Source: Sphingomonas sp. (GTDB taxonomy: Bacteria; Pseudomonadota; Alphaproteobacteria; Sphingomonadales; Sphingomonadaceae). Taken from it: a DNA stretch of 64,000 nt. The position numbers and the translations under genes were made by a program. The notes below the pieces were generated by a model. It saw only the letters and a list, made by a program, of their open reading frames with translations. It searched no databases and was not told the DNA's origin. Below are positions 16,161-25,177 of this stretch, piece by piece. Each line of letters opens with the position of its first letter. The stretch's first letter is position 1. The stretch covers positions 1-64,000 of the forward strand of contig JAFIGU010000040.1 of NCBI GenBank assembly GCA_017849555.1. The letters are read 5' to 3'.

Positions 16161-17263
16161 GTCGCTTCGCGCCGATCTGGCTCGCCGCGCCGTCGCGCTA
16201 TGCCGGCTGGCCCACCGCACGGGCACGCGGCGCGCTGATCGTCCTGCTGTTGTTGATCGCCGCCTTCACGATCCAGCCGTGGCGCGGCGCGGCGGCGCCG
16301 GACAATGCGCGCCACGACAGCAGCTCGCTCGACGTCGCGCTCTATGACGTGATCGTCGGCGATATGCGGCACGGCGACGATTATTATCAGGCGGCAGCCC
16401 GCGAGATGCGCGCGCGGAGCTACCCGCTGCGCCCGTTCGTCACCGTCCGCTTGCCGACGCTGGCGCGGGTCAGGGCGGCGATGCCCGAATGGGGCGCGGT
16501 CCTGCTGCTATGGGGGCTGGTCGCCGCGACCGCGGCGGCGTGGCTGTCGCGGCTCGGCGAGTTCCTCCCCGCACGCGCGCCGCACATCATTGCGGGGCTG
16601 CTGCTCGCCGGCGGGTTGATCGCAGCGCTCCAGCCCGCGCTCGTCGCCTTTCACGAGATCTGGGCGGCGCTGCTGATCGCCTGGTCGCTCGCCGAGCGGC
16701 GCGCAGGGCGCTGGATCACCGCCGTCGCGCTGGCGACGAGCGCGATGCTGATTCGCGAGACCGCCGCACTATATGTGCTGGTGATGGCCGGCTTTGCATT
16801 GTTCGGCGGACACCGCCGCGAAACCTCGGGCTGGTGCCTGTCGTTGCTCGTGCTCGCGGCAGTGGTCGCATTCCATGCGCTCGCAGTGTCGCGAGTCACC
16901 GGGCCGCTCGACCTTGCGTCGGACGGCTGGAGCGGCCTCAACGGCGCGTGGTTCTACGCAATGACGCTGAAGCACGCGACGATCCTGGAGGTTTTCCCGT
17001 TCGCCGTCGCCGCGCCGGTGATCGCGCTGGCGCTGTTCGGCTGGACGGTGCCCGATCATCCGCTGGCGTCGCGCGTCGCGGCGATGCTGATCGCTTATGG
17101 CGTGCTGATCGGCTGTTTCGCGCGGCTCAACAATTTCTACTGGGGGCTGCTCGCCGCGCCGGTGCTGCTCGTCGGGTTGGCGTTCGTTCCCGACGGCCTG
17201 CGCGACCTGATCGCCGCCGCGCGTAACACGCGCCGCATCACGGTGACCCGGGTGGTCCGATAG
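16157..17263 (+). CDS. Polytopic membrane protein, possible GT-C type glycosyltransferase
   Basis: This 368-residue protein starts with GTG overlapping the ubiB stop (GTGA). It has about nine hydrophobic segments. A large loop after the first segment contains VIVGDMRHGDDYYQAAA; an acidic residue followed by YY in the first periplasmic loop is typical of GT-C lipid-linked sugar transferases. This is weak evidence, and I do not recognise a named family. It is inserted between ubiB and coaBC, which are neighbours in many relatives, and is probably cotranscribed with them. Confidence 0.6.
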   Translation: MSRFAPIWLAAPSRYAGWPTARARGALIVLLLLIAAFTIQPWRGAAAPDNARHDSSSLDVALYDVIVGDMRHGDDYYQAAAREMRARSYPLRPFVTVRLPTLARVRAAMPEWGAVLLLWGLVAATAAAWLSRLGEFLPARAPHIIAGLLLAGGLIAALQPALVAFHEIWAALLIAWSLAERRAGRWITAVALATSAMLIRETAALYVLVMAGFALFGGHRRETSGWCLSLLVLAAVVAFHALAVSRVTGPLDLASDGWSGLNGAWFYAMTLKHATILEVFPFAVAAPVIALALFGWTVPDHPLASRVAAMLIAYGVLIGCFARLNNFYWGLLAAPVLLVGLAFVPDGLRDLIAAARNTRRITVTRVVR

Positions 17264-17273
17264 GAATGGGAAG

Positions 17274-18464
17274 ATGAAGCGCATCCTGTTGATCGTCGGC
17301 GGCGGGATCGCCGCCTATAAAGCGTGCGAGCTGGTGCGGCTGTTGCGCAAGGCCGGCCACCGCGTCCGCTGCGTGCTGACCGAAAGCGGCGCGCATTTCG
17401 TGACCCCGATGACGCTCGCGGCTTTGTCGGAGGACAAGGTCTATACGACCTTGTGGGACCTCAAGGACGAGGCGGAGATGGGGCATATCCAGCTCAGCCG
17501 CGAGGCCGATCTGGTGGTCGTCGCGCCCGCCACCGCCGATCTGCTCGCGCGGATGGCGGCAGGAATCGCCGACGATCTCGCCACCACCTTGCTGCTCGCC
17601 ACCGACAAGCCGGTGCTGGCGGCGCCGGCGATGAATGTGCGCATGTGGCAGCACGCGGCGACCCGCCGCAACGTCGCCCAATTGCGCGCCGACGGGGTGA
17701 CCGTGCTCGAACCCGATGAAGGCGCGATGGCGTGCGGCGAATATGGCCCCGGCCGGCTGCCCGAGCCGCCGGCGATCTTCGCCGCGATCGAGGCCGCGCT
17801 TGCCGCGCGCGATGCGCCCGCGCCGCTCGCCGGCAAGCATGTCCTGATCACCGCCGGGCCGACCCACGAGCCGATCGATCCGGTGCGCTACATCGCCAAT
17901 CGCAGCTCCGGGAAACAGGGGTTCGCGATCGCCGGCGCGCTCGCCCGGCTCGGCGCGCGGGTGACGCTGGTCGCCGGCCCGGTCGCGCTGCCGACCCCCC
18001 TCGGGGTGACCCGCGTCGATGTCGAGACGGCGCGCGAGATGGCGGCGGCGGTCGATGCGGCGCTCCCGGCGGACGCCGCGGTGATGGTCGCCGCGGTGGC
18101 GGACTGGCGCGCGAAGGGCGCCGCGCCGCAGAAGATCAAGAAGGACGGCAGCGGTGGCACCCCGACGCTGCGGCTGGCGGAGAACCCCGACATATTGGCG
18201 ACGCTGGCGAAGGGCGACCACCGCCCCCGCCTCGTCATCGGCTTCGCCGCCGAAACCGAGCAGGTGATCGATCACGCCACCGCCAAGCGCGCGCGCAAGG
18301 GCGCGGACTGGATCGTCGCCAACGACGTATCGGGCGACGTGATGGGCGGCGACGCCAATACGATCCATATCGTCACCGCCGACGGGGTCGAAAGCTGGGA
18401 GAAATTGCCCAAGGACGCGGTCGCCGATCGGCTGGCGACGCGGATCGCGGACGCCTTGGACTAA
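17274..18464 (+). CDS. coaBC: Bifunctional phosphopantothenoylcysteine decarboxylase / phosphopantothenate-cysteine ligase
   Basis: This 396-residue fusion performs two steps of coenzyme A synthesis. The CoaC flavodomain (about 1-180) has GGGIAAYKACELVRLL, the PAMN motif (APAMNVRMW) and the active-site Cys in EGAMACGEYGPGRLPEP. The CoaB domain (about 185-396) has ITAGPTHEPIDPVRYIANRS and the KIKKDG loop. A GGAATGGGAAG SD precedes the ATG, 10 nt after the membrane-protein gene. Confidence 0.97.
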   Translation: MKRILLIVGGGIAAYKACELVRLLRKAGHRVRCVLTESGAHFVTPMTLAALSEDKVYTTLWDLKDEAEMGHIQLSREADLVVVAPATADLLARMAAGIADDLATTLLLATDKPVLAAPAMNVRMWQHAATRRNVAQLRADGVTVLEPDEGAMACGEYGPGRLPEPPAIFAAIEAALAARDAPAPLAGKHVLITAGPTHEPIDPVRYIANRSSGKQGFAIAGALARLGARVTLVAGPVALPTPLGVTRVDVETAREMAAAVDAALPADAAVMVAAVADWRAKGAAPQKIKKDGSGGTPTLRLAENPDILATLAKGDHRPRLVIGFAAETEQVIDHATAKRARKGADWIVANDVSGDVMGGDANTIHIVTADGVESWEKLPKDAVADRLATRIADALD

Positions 18465-18534
18465 GACCGCCCCGTCTCCCGGGATCGCCCCGCTGATTGT
18501 CGACGGCTTACGTCGGCCCCGCTAGCGCGTTGCA

Positions 18535-19005
18535 ATGGCCGCGCTATATGATGCGACGATGCTCGAACCGATCTCGATCAAGTTGAAGCGCCTGCCGCAC
18601 GGCGAAGGTCTGCCGCTCCCCGTCTACGCGACCGCCGGCGCGGCGGGAATGGATGTGGTGGCGGCGGAAGACGTGACGCTCGCCCCCGGCGCGCGCCACG
18701 CCGTCGCGACCGGCTTCGCGCTTGCCATTCCGGCGGGCTATGAGGTGCAGGTGCGCCCGCGCTCGGGCCTTGCGCTCAATCACGGCGTCACCTGCCTCAA
18801 CACCCCCGGCACGATCGACAGCGACTATCGCGGCGAGGTGAAGGTGATCCTCGCCAATCTCGGCGACGCGGCATTCGCGGTAACGCGCGGCCAGCGAATC
18901 GCGCAGCTCGTCCCTGCCCTCGTGCAACGCGCCACGCTGGCGGAGGTCGCGACGCTGGACGATACGACGCGCGGCGCCGGCGGGTTCGGGTCGACCGGCT
19001 TGTGA
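18535..19005 (+). CDS. dut: Deoxyuridine 5'-triphosphate nucleotidohydrolase (dUTPase)
   Basis: This 156-residue trimeric dUTPase hydrolyses dUTP to dUMP and keeps uracil out of DNA. All five motifs are present: [34 protein letters not shown] and [10 protein letters not shown]. Neither the ATG at 18535 nor the one at 18559 has a clear SD; the longer form is given. It overlaps the next gene as GTGA. Confidence 0.95.
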   Translation: MAALYDATMLEPISIKLKRLPHGEGLPLPVYATAGAAGMDVVAAEDVTLAPGARHAVATGFALAIPAGYEVQVRPRSGLALNHGVTCLNTPGTIDSDYRGEVKVILANLGDAAFAVTRGQRIAQLVPALVQRATLAEVATLDDTTRGAGGFGSTGL

Positions 19006-19409
19006 TCCTGCTCGCCGCCCTTCTTCTGCAACTTCAAGCGCCACCGGCGCCGGCGCCCGCCCCGGTCATCGCGCCGCCGCCCGCCGACTGGACGCAGCTG
19101 CCCGATCTGCCGCTGGCCCGCCACTGGCCGAGCGGCGCGAGCCTGTCGCCGTTCGTGCAGGCCGAAGTCGCGGCGGGGCGGTGCGCGGCGGCGCAGCGCG
19201 GCAGCGACGGCTATGTGCTGCGGGTCGATCTGGCGGTGCTGATCGACAATGCCGGAACGGTGCGGCGGATCGTGCCCCGCGCGATCGGCTGCCCGACGGT
19301 CGAACAATATTCGGCCGGCATCGTCTCGCGCGTCACGCGAGACAATGTGCCGACCCCGCAATCGGATACCTGGTACCGCACCGCGCTCACCTTCTCATGG
19401 AGGGATTGA
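19002..19409 (+). CDS. Small secreted protein of unknown function
   Basis: This 135-residue protein starts at a GTG that overlaps the dut stop. It has a hydrophobic N-terminus ([11 protein letters not shown]) and then an Ala/Pro stretch, consistent with a signal peptide. The rest ([34 protein letters not shown]) looks like a short alpha/beta domain reminiscent of TonB C-termini, but this is only a resemblance. Its 3' end overlaps the moeB/thiF start by 13 nt, so it is part of the dut transcript. Confidence 0.6.
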   Translation: MILLAALLLQLQAPPAPAPAPVIAPPPADWTQLPDLPLARHWPSGASLSPFVQAEVAAGRCAAAQRGSDGYVLRVDLAVLIDNAGTVRRIVPRAIGCPTVEQYSAGIVSRVTRDNVPTPQSDTWYRTALTFSWRD

Positions 19410-20164
19410 CGCTCGAGCCCGACGAACTGGCGCGTTACGCGCGCCATATCGTCCTCAAGGAAATCGGCGGTGCCGGGCAGCTGCGATTGAAGCGCGCGAC
19501 CGTCGCGCTGGTCGGCGCCGGGGGCATCGGCTCACCCGCGATCCAATATCTCGCCGGCGCGGGGGTCGGGCGGCTGATCCTGATCGACGACGATCGCGTC
19601 GACGCCTCCAATCTCCAGCGACAGACGATCTTCCGCACCACCGACGTGGGGACGCCGAAGATCGCCGCCGCCGCGCGGGCGGCAACCGCGATCAACCCGC
19701 ATGTCGCGATCGAACAACGACCGGTGCGGCTCGATCGCGACAATGCACCCGCGCTGCTCGACGGCGCGGACGTCGTGATCGACGGTAGCGACAGTTTCGA
19801 CACCCGTCTCGCGGTTGCCGATGCTGCGCTCGGCGCGCGCATCCCGCTCGTTTCGGCGGCGGTCGGCCAGTTCGAAGGACAAGTCGCAGTCTATCGTGGC
19901 TGGGAAGCGGACAAGCCGTGCTACCGCTGCCTCGTCGGCGACGATCCCGCGCGCGAAGGCGTGTCCTGCGCAGAAGACGGCGTGCTCGGCCCAATGGTCG
20001 GCATGATCGGCAGCCTTGCCGCACTCGAAGCGATTCGTGCGATCGTGCCGTTCGGCGAAGACCCGGCGGGGAAATTGTTACTCGCGGATTTACTCTATTT
20101 TACATTTCGCACCATCCGATTGCCGAAGGACCCCGGCTGCCGTTGCAGAATTACAACTGGATGA
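19397..20164 (+). CDS. HesA/MoeB/ThiF-family adenylyltransferase
   Basis: This 255-residue E1-like enzyme adenylates the C-terminal Gly of a ubiquitin-like sulfur carrier (MoaD or ThiS). Visible features are the nucleotide loop LVGAGGIGSPA, the DDD motif, NLQRQTIF, GTPK, and the catalytic Cys in EGVSCAEDGVLGPMVG. Zinc Cys are CYRC and a shortened C-terminal CRC where MoeB has CxxC. Without neighbouring moa or thi genes I cannot decide between molybdopterin and thiamine roles. The ATG at 19397 overlaps the preceding gene. Confidence 0.85.
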   Translation: MEGLTLEPDELARYARHIVLKEIGGAGQLRLKRATVALVGAGGIGSPAIQYLAGAGVGRLILIDDDRVDASNLQRQTIFRTTDVGTPKIAAAARAATAINPHVAIEQRPVRLDRDNAPALLDGADVVIDGSDSFDTRLAVADAALGARIPLVSAAVGQFEGQVAVYRGWEADKPCYRCLVGDDPAREGVSCAEDGVLGPMVGMIGSLAALEAIRAIVPFGEDPAGKLLLADLLYFTFRTIRLPKDPGCRCRITTG

Positions 20165-20263
20165 CGCAGCACCGCGGAACTTTGTTAACGATCGGGCTTT
20201 AGAGGCTTGCAAAGCCCGGAGGTTGATGCAATTAGGCCGACGGACCGGAAAGGGAGTTTTTCA

Positions 20264-20506
20264 ATGCGTCTTGCCAAGTACATTGCCGCTGCTGCCGCTG
20301 CTTCGCTGGCGGTTGCCCCGGCTATGGCCGCTTCGGCCAATCCGGCGTCCAGCCTTTCGATCGGCCAGGCCCGTGCGGCGTCGCCGAGCGCGAAGAAGGA
20401 CAAGCTGGCCGGCGGTGGCGTGATCGTCGCCGTTCTCGCGGCGGCTGCTGTGATCGCGGGCATCGTTGTGATCGCCGACTCGGATAGCAAGTCGAGCAGC
20501 AACTGA
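20264..20506 (+). CDS. Small exported or membrane protein, unknown function
   Basis: This 80-residue protein has a signal peptide (MRLAKYIAAAAAASLAVAPAM), a short charged region SPSAKKDKLAG, one hydrophobic helix (GGGVIVAVLAAAAVIAGIVVIA) and a Ser/Asp tail. AAGGGAG precedes the ATG and a strong terminator follows, so it is a monocistronic gene. An 8-bp inverted repeat (20193-20200 / 20211-20218) lies in the upstream gap. Function unknown. Confidence 0.75.
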   Translation: MRLAKYIAAAAAASLAVAPAMAASANPASSLSIGQARAASPSAKKDKLAGGGVIVAVLAAAAVIAGIVVIADSDSKSSSN

Positions 20507-20526
20507 TTTCCCCGAGAAATCGGAAG

Positions 20527-20556
20527 AAATAGCGGTCTTCGGGCCGCTATTTTTTT
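20527..20556 (+). terminator. Rho-independent terminator
   Basis: AAATAGCGG (20527-20535) pairs with CCGCTATTT (20544-20552) around the loop TCTTCGGG and is followed by more T. It ends the small exported-protein gene. Confidence 0.85.
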
Positions 20557-20630
20557 GCCTGCGATCCGGCGGCAGGGCGACGACGCATCCGTCCGAATGA
20601 GCGTAGAGCGTTGGCCGGCAACATTGCTTT

Positions 20631-20703
20631 CCACCCCGGCGCGGGCCGGAGTCCAGTTACTATCGGCCCGATGCTGGACCCGGCCTCCGCCGGGGCGGAT
20701 GAT
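20631..20703. repeat. REP-type inverted repeat pair
   Basis: Arms 20631-20656 and 20674-20703 are imperfect inverted copies of a CACCCCGGCG...CCGG palindrome, related to the copy at 6070-6174. They sit at the 3' end of the epimerase gene. Confidence 0.65.
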
Positions 20704-20712
20704 ATTATGCGG

Positions 20713-21711
20713 TCAGATCGCGTAATGCGCGCGATACCAGTCGACGAATGCGCGCACCCCGCGCTCGATCGACGTCGACGGCGTGAAGCCCAGATCGCGC
20801 GCGGCCGCGGCGATATCCGCATAGGTCGCCGAAACGTCGCCCGGCTGCATCGGATGCAGTTCGCGCACCGCCGGCCGGCCGCAGGCTTCCTCGATCACCT
20901 CGATCAGCCGCGTCAGTTCTTCGGCATTGTTGTTGCCGAGATTGTAGATGGCATGCGGGGAAATGCTGCCGCCGGGCTTCGCTGCCCCGTCATCAGCCGG
21001 CGGCCGATCGAGCGCGGCGAGGACGCCGGCGACGATATCGTCGATATAGGTGAAGTCCCGCCGCATCGCGCCGCCGTTGAACACCTTGATCGGCTGACCT
21101 GCCAGAATCGCCGCGGTAAACAGCCACACCGCCATCTCCGGCCGCCCCCACGGCCCGTACACCGTGAAGAAACGCAACCCGGTCTGCGGGATGCGGAACA
21201 GATGTGCATAGCTTTCGCTAAGCAACTCGTCCGACTTCTTGGTCGCCGCGTAAAGCGAGACGGGATGATCGGCGCGATCCTCCACCCGGAACGGCAATTG
21301 GCGGTTGCCGCCATAGACCGAGGAAGATGAGGCATAGACGAGATGGCGCACCGCCAGCCCGCGCGCCAGTTCGAGCATGTTGACGTGCCCGGCAAGGTTC
21401 GAGCGAACATAGGTACGGGGGGTTTCCAGCGAGTAACGCACCCCCGCCTGCGCCGCGAGATGGACGATCCGGTCCACCTGACGCCCGGCGACCGCCGCAT
21501 CGAGCGCTTCGTCGTCGGCGATATCGCCCTTCACGAACGCGACCGCGTCACCGAAACGCGCGCGCAGATCGGCCAGCCGCGCGTGTTTGAGCGCGGGATC
21601 GTAATAATCGTTGAGATTGTCGATCCCGACCACCTGCTCGCCGCGCGCGGCGAGCGCGGCGGCAACGGCGTGGCCGATAAAACCCGCGATCCCGGTGACG
21701 AGGACCGTCAA
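20713..21711 (-). CDS. NAD-dependent sugar epimerase, UDP-glucuronate 4-epimerase type
   Basis: This 332-residue extended SDR has the Rossmann motif TGIAGFIGHAV, the Ser/Tyr/Lys triad (SSSSVYGG and YAATKKS) and DDIVAGV. The segment NDYYDPALKHARL is typical of UDP-glucuronate 4-epimerases that make UDP-galacturonate for surface polysaccharides. The start is TTG at 21709-21711, overlapping the galU stop as TTGA; a longer start would add sequence not found in the family. It is translationally coupled to galU. Confidence 0.87.
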   Translation of the reverse strand: MTVLVTGIAGFIGHAVAAALAARGEQVVGIDNLNDYYDPALKHARLADLRARFGDAVAFVKGDIADDEALDAAVAGRQVDRIVHLAAQAGVRYSLETPRTYVRSNLAGHVNMLELARGLAVRHLVYASSSSVYGGNRQLPFRVEDRADHPVSLYAATKKSDELLSESYAHLFRIPQTGLRFFTVYGPWGRPEMAVWLFTAAILAGQPIKVFNGGAMRRDFTYIDDIVAGVLAALDRPPADDGAAKPGGSISPHAIYNLGNNNAEELTRLIEVIEEACGRPAVRELHPMQPGDVSATYADIAAAARDLGFTPSTSIERGVRAFVDWYRAHYAI

Positions 21712-22577
21712 GCGAGCAACTGCCGCGCGAAATCGCGCACCACCGGCCCGATATCGTCCCGCGCCAGCGCGAGCGCGAGATTGGCCTGGATATAGCCGGC
21801 CTTGTCGCCGCAATCATACCGCTGACCGTCGAACATCACGCCGCTGAACGGCTGCTGCCCGATCAGCTGCGCCATCGCATCGGTGAGCTGGATTTCGCCG
21901 CCCGCGCCGCGGACGGGATTGTCGAGGATCTTCATCACCTCGGGCTGCAGGATGTAACGGCCCGGAATCATCAGGTTGGACGGCGCGGTGCCCAAAGCGG
22001 GCTTTTCGACCAGCGCCGCCACCTCCACGACGCGGCCGTCGCGCGCGCCGGGGGAGATGATGCCATATTTGTCGGTCTGCTCCGCCGGAATCTCCAGCGC
22101 CCCGATCACATTGCCGCCGGTGCGCTGATAGACCTCGACCATCTGCGCGAGCAGCCCGGGCTGGCCGACCATCAGCTCGTCCGGCAGCAGCACCGCGAAC
22201 GGCTCGTCGCCGACGATCTCGCGCGCGCACCACACCGCGTGGCCCAGCCCGAGCGGCTCCTGCTGGCCGACATAAACCGGCGAGCCGGGCTTCTGCCGGA
22301 TGCCCTCGATCGCCGCGAGGCTCTTGCCGCGGTCCTTGAGCGTCGCCTCCAGCTCGTAGGAAATGTCGAAATGATCCTCGAGCGCCGATTTACCGCGCCC
22401 GGTGACGAAGATGATCTGCTCGATCCCCGCCTCGAGCGCTTCCTCCACCGCATATTGGATCAGCGGCTTATCGACGATGGTCAGCATCTCCTTCGGCATC
22501 GCCTTGGTCGCCGGAAGGAAGCGGGTGCCGAGGCCCGCGACGGGAAAAACGGCCTTACGCAATGGCTTGATCGACAT
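21708..22577 (-). CDS. galU: UTP-glucose-1-phosphate uridylyltransferase
   Basis: This 289-residue nucleotidyltransferase makes UDP-glucose. It begins KAVFPVAGLGTRFLPATKAMPKE-like, the GalU nucleotide loop, and includes VDKPLIQYAVEEA, FVTGRGK and LPDEL. UDP-glucose is the precursor for UDP-glucuronate, so coupling with the downstream epimerase makes sense. It is divergent from wecB across a 119-nt gap that probably holds both promoters. Confidence 0.95.
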   Translation of the reverse strand: MSIKPLRKAVFPVAGLGTRFLPATKAMPKEMLTIVDKPLIQYAVEEALEAGIEQIIFVTGRGKSALEDHFDISYELEATLKDRGKSLAAIEGIRQKPGSPVYVGQQEPLGLGHAVWCAREIVGDEPFAVLLPDELMVGQPGLLAQMVEVYQRTGGNVIGALEIPAEQTDKYGIISPGARDGRVVEVAALVEKPALGTAPSNLMIPGRYILQPEVMKILDNPVRGAGGEIQLTDAMAQLIGQQPFSGVMFDGQRYDCGDKAGYIQANLALALARDDIGPVVRDFARQLLA

Positions 22578-22696
22578 TCATTCATCCCCGATGCAACGCG
22601 GCCGGCATTATCCATCGCCGTCGGCGGCGACAATTCCCTTAACTATGCGGGCAAGGTTAGCCCGTCCTTAAACAACGACGAATAGAGCAGGCGGCG

Positions 22697-23806
22697 ATGA
22701 AGATCCTGCTCATATTCGGCACCCGGCCCGAAGCCATCAAATTGTTTCCGGTCGCCCGTGCGCTGGCGGAGACGCCCGGCGTGGACCCGTTGATCTGCGT
22801 CACCGCGCAGCATCGCGGGCTGCTCGATCAGGTGCTGGCGATCGCCGGGCTGACCCCCGATGTCGACCTCGACCTGATGGAACCGGGGCAGACGCTCGAT
22901 CGGCTCACCGCGCGGCTGCTCACCGGGCTCGGCGAGGCGATGGACCGCCTCAAGCCGGATCGGGTGATCGTCCAGGGCGATACCGCCACCGCGATGACAG
23001 GAGCGCTGGCGGCTTATTATCGCCGCATCCCGGTGGCGCATGTCGAGGCCGGGCTGCGTTCGGGCAATATCTATCACCCCTGGCCGGAGGAGGTGAACCG
23101 CCGCATCGTCGCGCCGATCGCCGACCTGCACTTCGCCCCCACCGCCACCGCCGCCGAGTCGCTGGCGCGCGAGAATATCACCGCCGGGGTTCACGTTACC
23201 GGCAATACCGTGATCGACGCGCTGCAATGGACCAGCGCGCGGATCGCCGCCGATCCCGCGCTCGCCACGGGGCTCGACCCGATCGCGGCGCGCTTCGCGG
23301 GGAAGAAGATCGTTCTCGTCACCACGCATCGCCGCGAGAATTTCGGCGACGGGATGGCCAATATCGCCAATGCCATCGCGCGCATCGCCGCGCATGACGA
23401 TGTCGCGGTGCTGTTCCCGATGCATCCCAATCCCAATGTCGGCGCGGTGATGGACGCGATCCTCGGCGACCGGCCGAACGTCGCGCGGATCGATCCGCTC
23501 GATTACCCGCATTTCATCCGCGCGCTGGGGCTGTGCCACCTCGCGCTGAGCGATTCGGGCGGGGTGCAGGAGGAAGCGCCCGCGCTGGGCAAGCCGGTGC
23601 TGGTGATGCGTGATACGACCGAGCGGCCCGAGGGGATCGCTGCCGGCACGGCGCGGCTGGTCGGCGCCGACGCCGATCGCATCGTTTCCGAAGTTTTCAC
23701 GCTTATCAACGACAAGGCAGCCTATGCCGCGATGGCGCGCGCCCATAATCCGTTCGGGGACGGCCAAGCCGCCTCGCGGATCGCACGGGTGATTGCAGGG
23801 GGTTGA
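22697..23806 (+). CDS. wecB: UDP-N-acetylglucosamine 2-epimerase (non-hydrolysing)
   Basis: This 369-residue GT-B-fold enzyme interconverts UDP-GlcNAc and UDP-ManNAc. It begins KILLIFGTRPEAIKLFPV, with VQGDTATAM, HVEAGLRSGN, TTHRRENFGD and LSDSGGVQEEAP as the family motifs. It is 6 nt upstream of wecC and so forms an operon supplying UDP-ManNAcA for a surface polysaccharide. Confidence 0.95.
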   Translation: MKILLIFGTRPEAIKLFPVARALAETPGVDPLICVTAQHRGLLDQVLAIAGLTPDVDLDLMEPGQTLDRLTARLLTGLGEAMDRLKPDRVIVQGDTATAMTGALAAYYRRIPVAHVEAGLRSGNIYHPWPEEVNRRIVAPIADLHFAPTATAAESLARENITAGVHVTGNTVIDALQWTSARIAADPALATGLDPIAARFAGKKIVLVTTHRRENFGDGMANIANAIARIAAHDDVAVLFPMHPNPNVGAVMDAILGDRPNVARIDPLDYPHFIRALGLCHLALSDSGGVQEEAPALGKPVLVMRDTTERPEGIAAGTARLVGADADRIVSEVFTLINDKAAYAAMARAHNPFGDGQAASRIARVIAGG

Positions 23807-23812
23807 TTGCCG

Positions 23813-25111
23813 ATGATGGGCGAGGTTGAGCTGAAGGTCGCGGTGCTCGGGCTGGGCTATATCGGCCTGCCCACCGCCGCGGTGATCGCGCGCACCGGGG
23901 CAAAGGTGGTCGGCATCGACGTCGATCCGGCGGTGGTCGAGACGGTCAATTCGGGCCGCGTGCATATCGAGGAAGTCGATCTCGACGGGCTGGTTTCGGG
24001 CGTGGTGGCGCGCGGCAATCTGCGCGCCTCGCTCGCGATCGAGCCAGCGGACGTCTTCGTCATCGCGGTCCCCACGCCCTTCGGCGAGGATCACGCGCCC
24101 AATATCGGCTATGTGCTGCGCGCCGCGACGACGATCGCGACGGTATTGAAGCCGGGCGACACCGTGGTGCTCGAATCCACCTCCCCCGTCGGCACGACCG
24201 AGGAGGTGCGCGATCTGCTCGCCAAATTGCGCCCCGACCTCAAGGTGCCGGGCGCGTCGGGCGAGGCGGCGGACGTCGCGATCGCTTATTGCCCCGAACG
24301 CGTGCTGCCGGGGCGCATCCTCGTCGAGCTGATCGATAACGATCGCGTCATCGGCGGGATCACCCCGCGCTGCGCGCGCAAGGCCCTCTCCTTCTACCGC
24401 CGCTTCGTGCGCGGCGCCTGCGTCACCACCAATGCGCGCGCGGCGGAGATGACCAAGCTGACCGAAAACGCCTTCCGCGACGTCAACATCGCCTTCGCCA
24501 ACGAGCTGAGCATCGTCGCGGACAAGATGGGGGTCGATGTATGGGAGGTGATTCGCCTCGCCAACCGCCACCCGCGGGTCAACATCCTCCAGCCCGGCCC
24601 TGGCGTCGGCGGGCATTGCATCGCGGTTGATCCGTGGTTCCTCGTCCACGCCGATCCCGCCGGAACCCCGCTGATCCGCACCGCGCGCGAAGTCAACGAC
24701 GGCAAGACCGACTGGGTGATCGAGCGCGCAACCGAATTGCTCGAGGCGCTGCCGGGCGCGCCGGTCGCCTGCCTCGGGCTCGCCTTCAAACCCAATATCG
24801 ACGATTTCCGCGAAAGCCCCGCGCTCAAGGCGGTCGAGGCGTTGACCGAGCGCTTCGGCGAGCGGATCGCGGTGGTCGAGCCCTATGCGCGCGCGCTCCC
24901 CGCTTCACTGGCCGCGGCCGGCGCGCGGCTGATCGACATCGATAGCGCGCTGGCCGATTGCCCGATCATGATCGTGCTGGTCGATCACGATATCTTCCGC
25001 TCGGTGCCGGCGGAGGAACGCGCCGACAAATATGTCCTCGACACCCGCGGCATCTGGGGCGACGCGATCCCCGGCAAATCGCTGCCCGCGATCCGCCGGC
25101 ACGCCGCCTGA
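23813..25111 (+). CDS. wecC: UDP-N-acetyl-D-mannosamine dehydrogenase
   Basis: This 432-residue UDP-sugar dehydrogenase oxidises UDP-ManNAc to UDP-ManNAcA with NAD. The Rossmann motif is VLGLGYIGLP; EAAEM-type and KLTENAFRDVNIAFANEL helices and the catalytic Cys region GPGVGGHCIAVDPWF are present, and AFKPNIDDFRESP closes the third domain. The ATG at 23813 (or 23816) is chosen over a TTG at 23807; AGGGGG lies upstream. It pairs with wecB. Confidence 0.93.
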   Translation: MMGEVELKVAVLGLGYIGLPTAAVIARTGAKVVGIDVDPAVVETVNSGRVHIEEVDLDGLVSGVVARGNLRASLAIEPADVFVIAVPTPFGEDHAPNIGYVLRAATTIATVLKPGDTVVLESTSPVGTTEEVRDLLAKLRPDLKVPGASGEAADVAIAYCPERVLPGRILVELIDNDRVIGGITPRCARKALSFYRRFVRGACVTTNARAAEMTKLTENAFRDVNIAFANELSIVADKMGVDVWEVIRLANRHPRVNILQPGPGVGGHCIAVDPWFLVHADPAGTPLIRTAREVNDGKTDWVIERATELLEALPGAPVACLGLAFKPNIDDFRESPALKAVEALTERFGERIAVVEPYARALPASLAAAGARLIDIDSALADCPIMIVLVDHDIFRSVPAEERADKYVLDTRGIWGDAIPGKSLPAIRRHAA

Positions 25112-25177
25112 CGACGGGCCCGAACGCGGGATTCCCTTGAGCCTGCCGGCGGCGCGGCTATATCGTCGCGCGTCCAT

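Noticed and set aside
14484..16226. 580-codon open frame opposite ubiB
   Set aside because: It is a shadow of ubiB with low-complexity Arg/Asp composition and no motifs; ubiB on the + strand has all kinase-like motifs.
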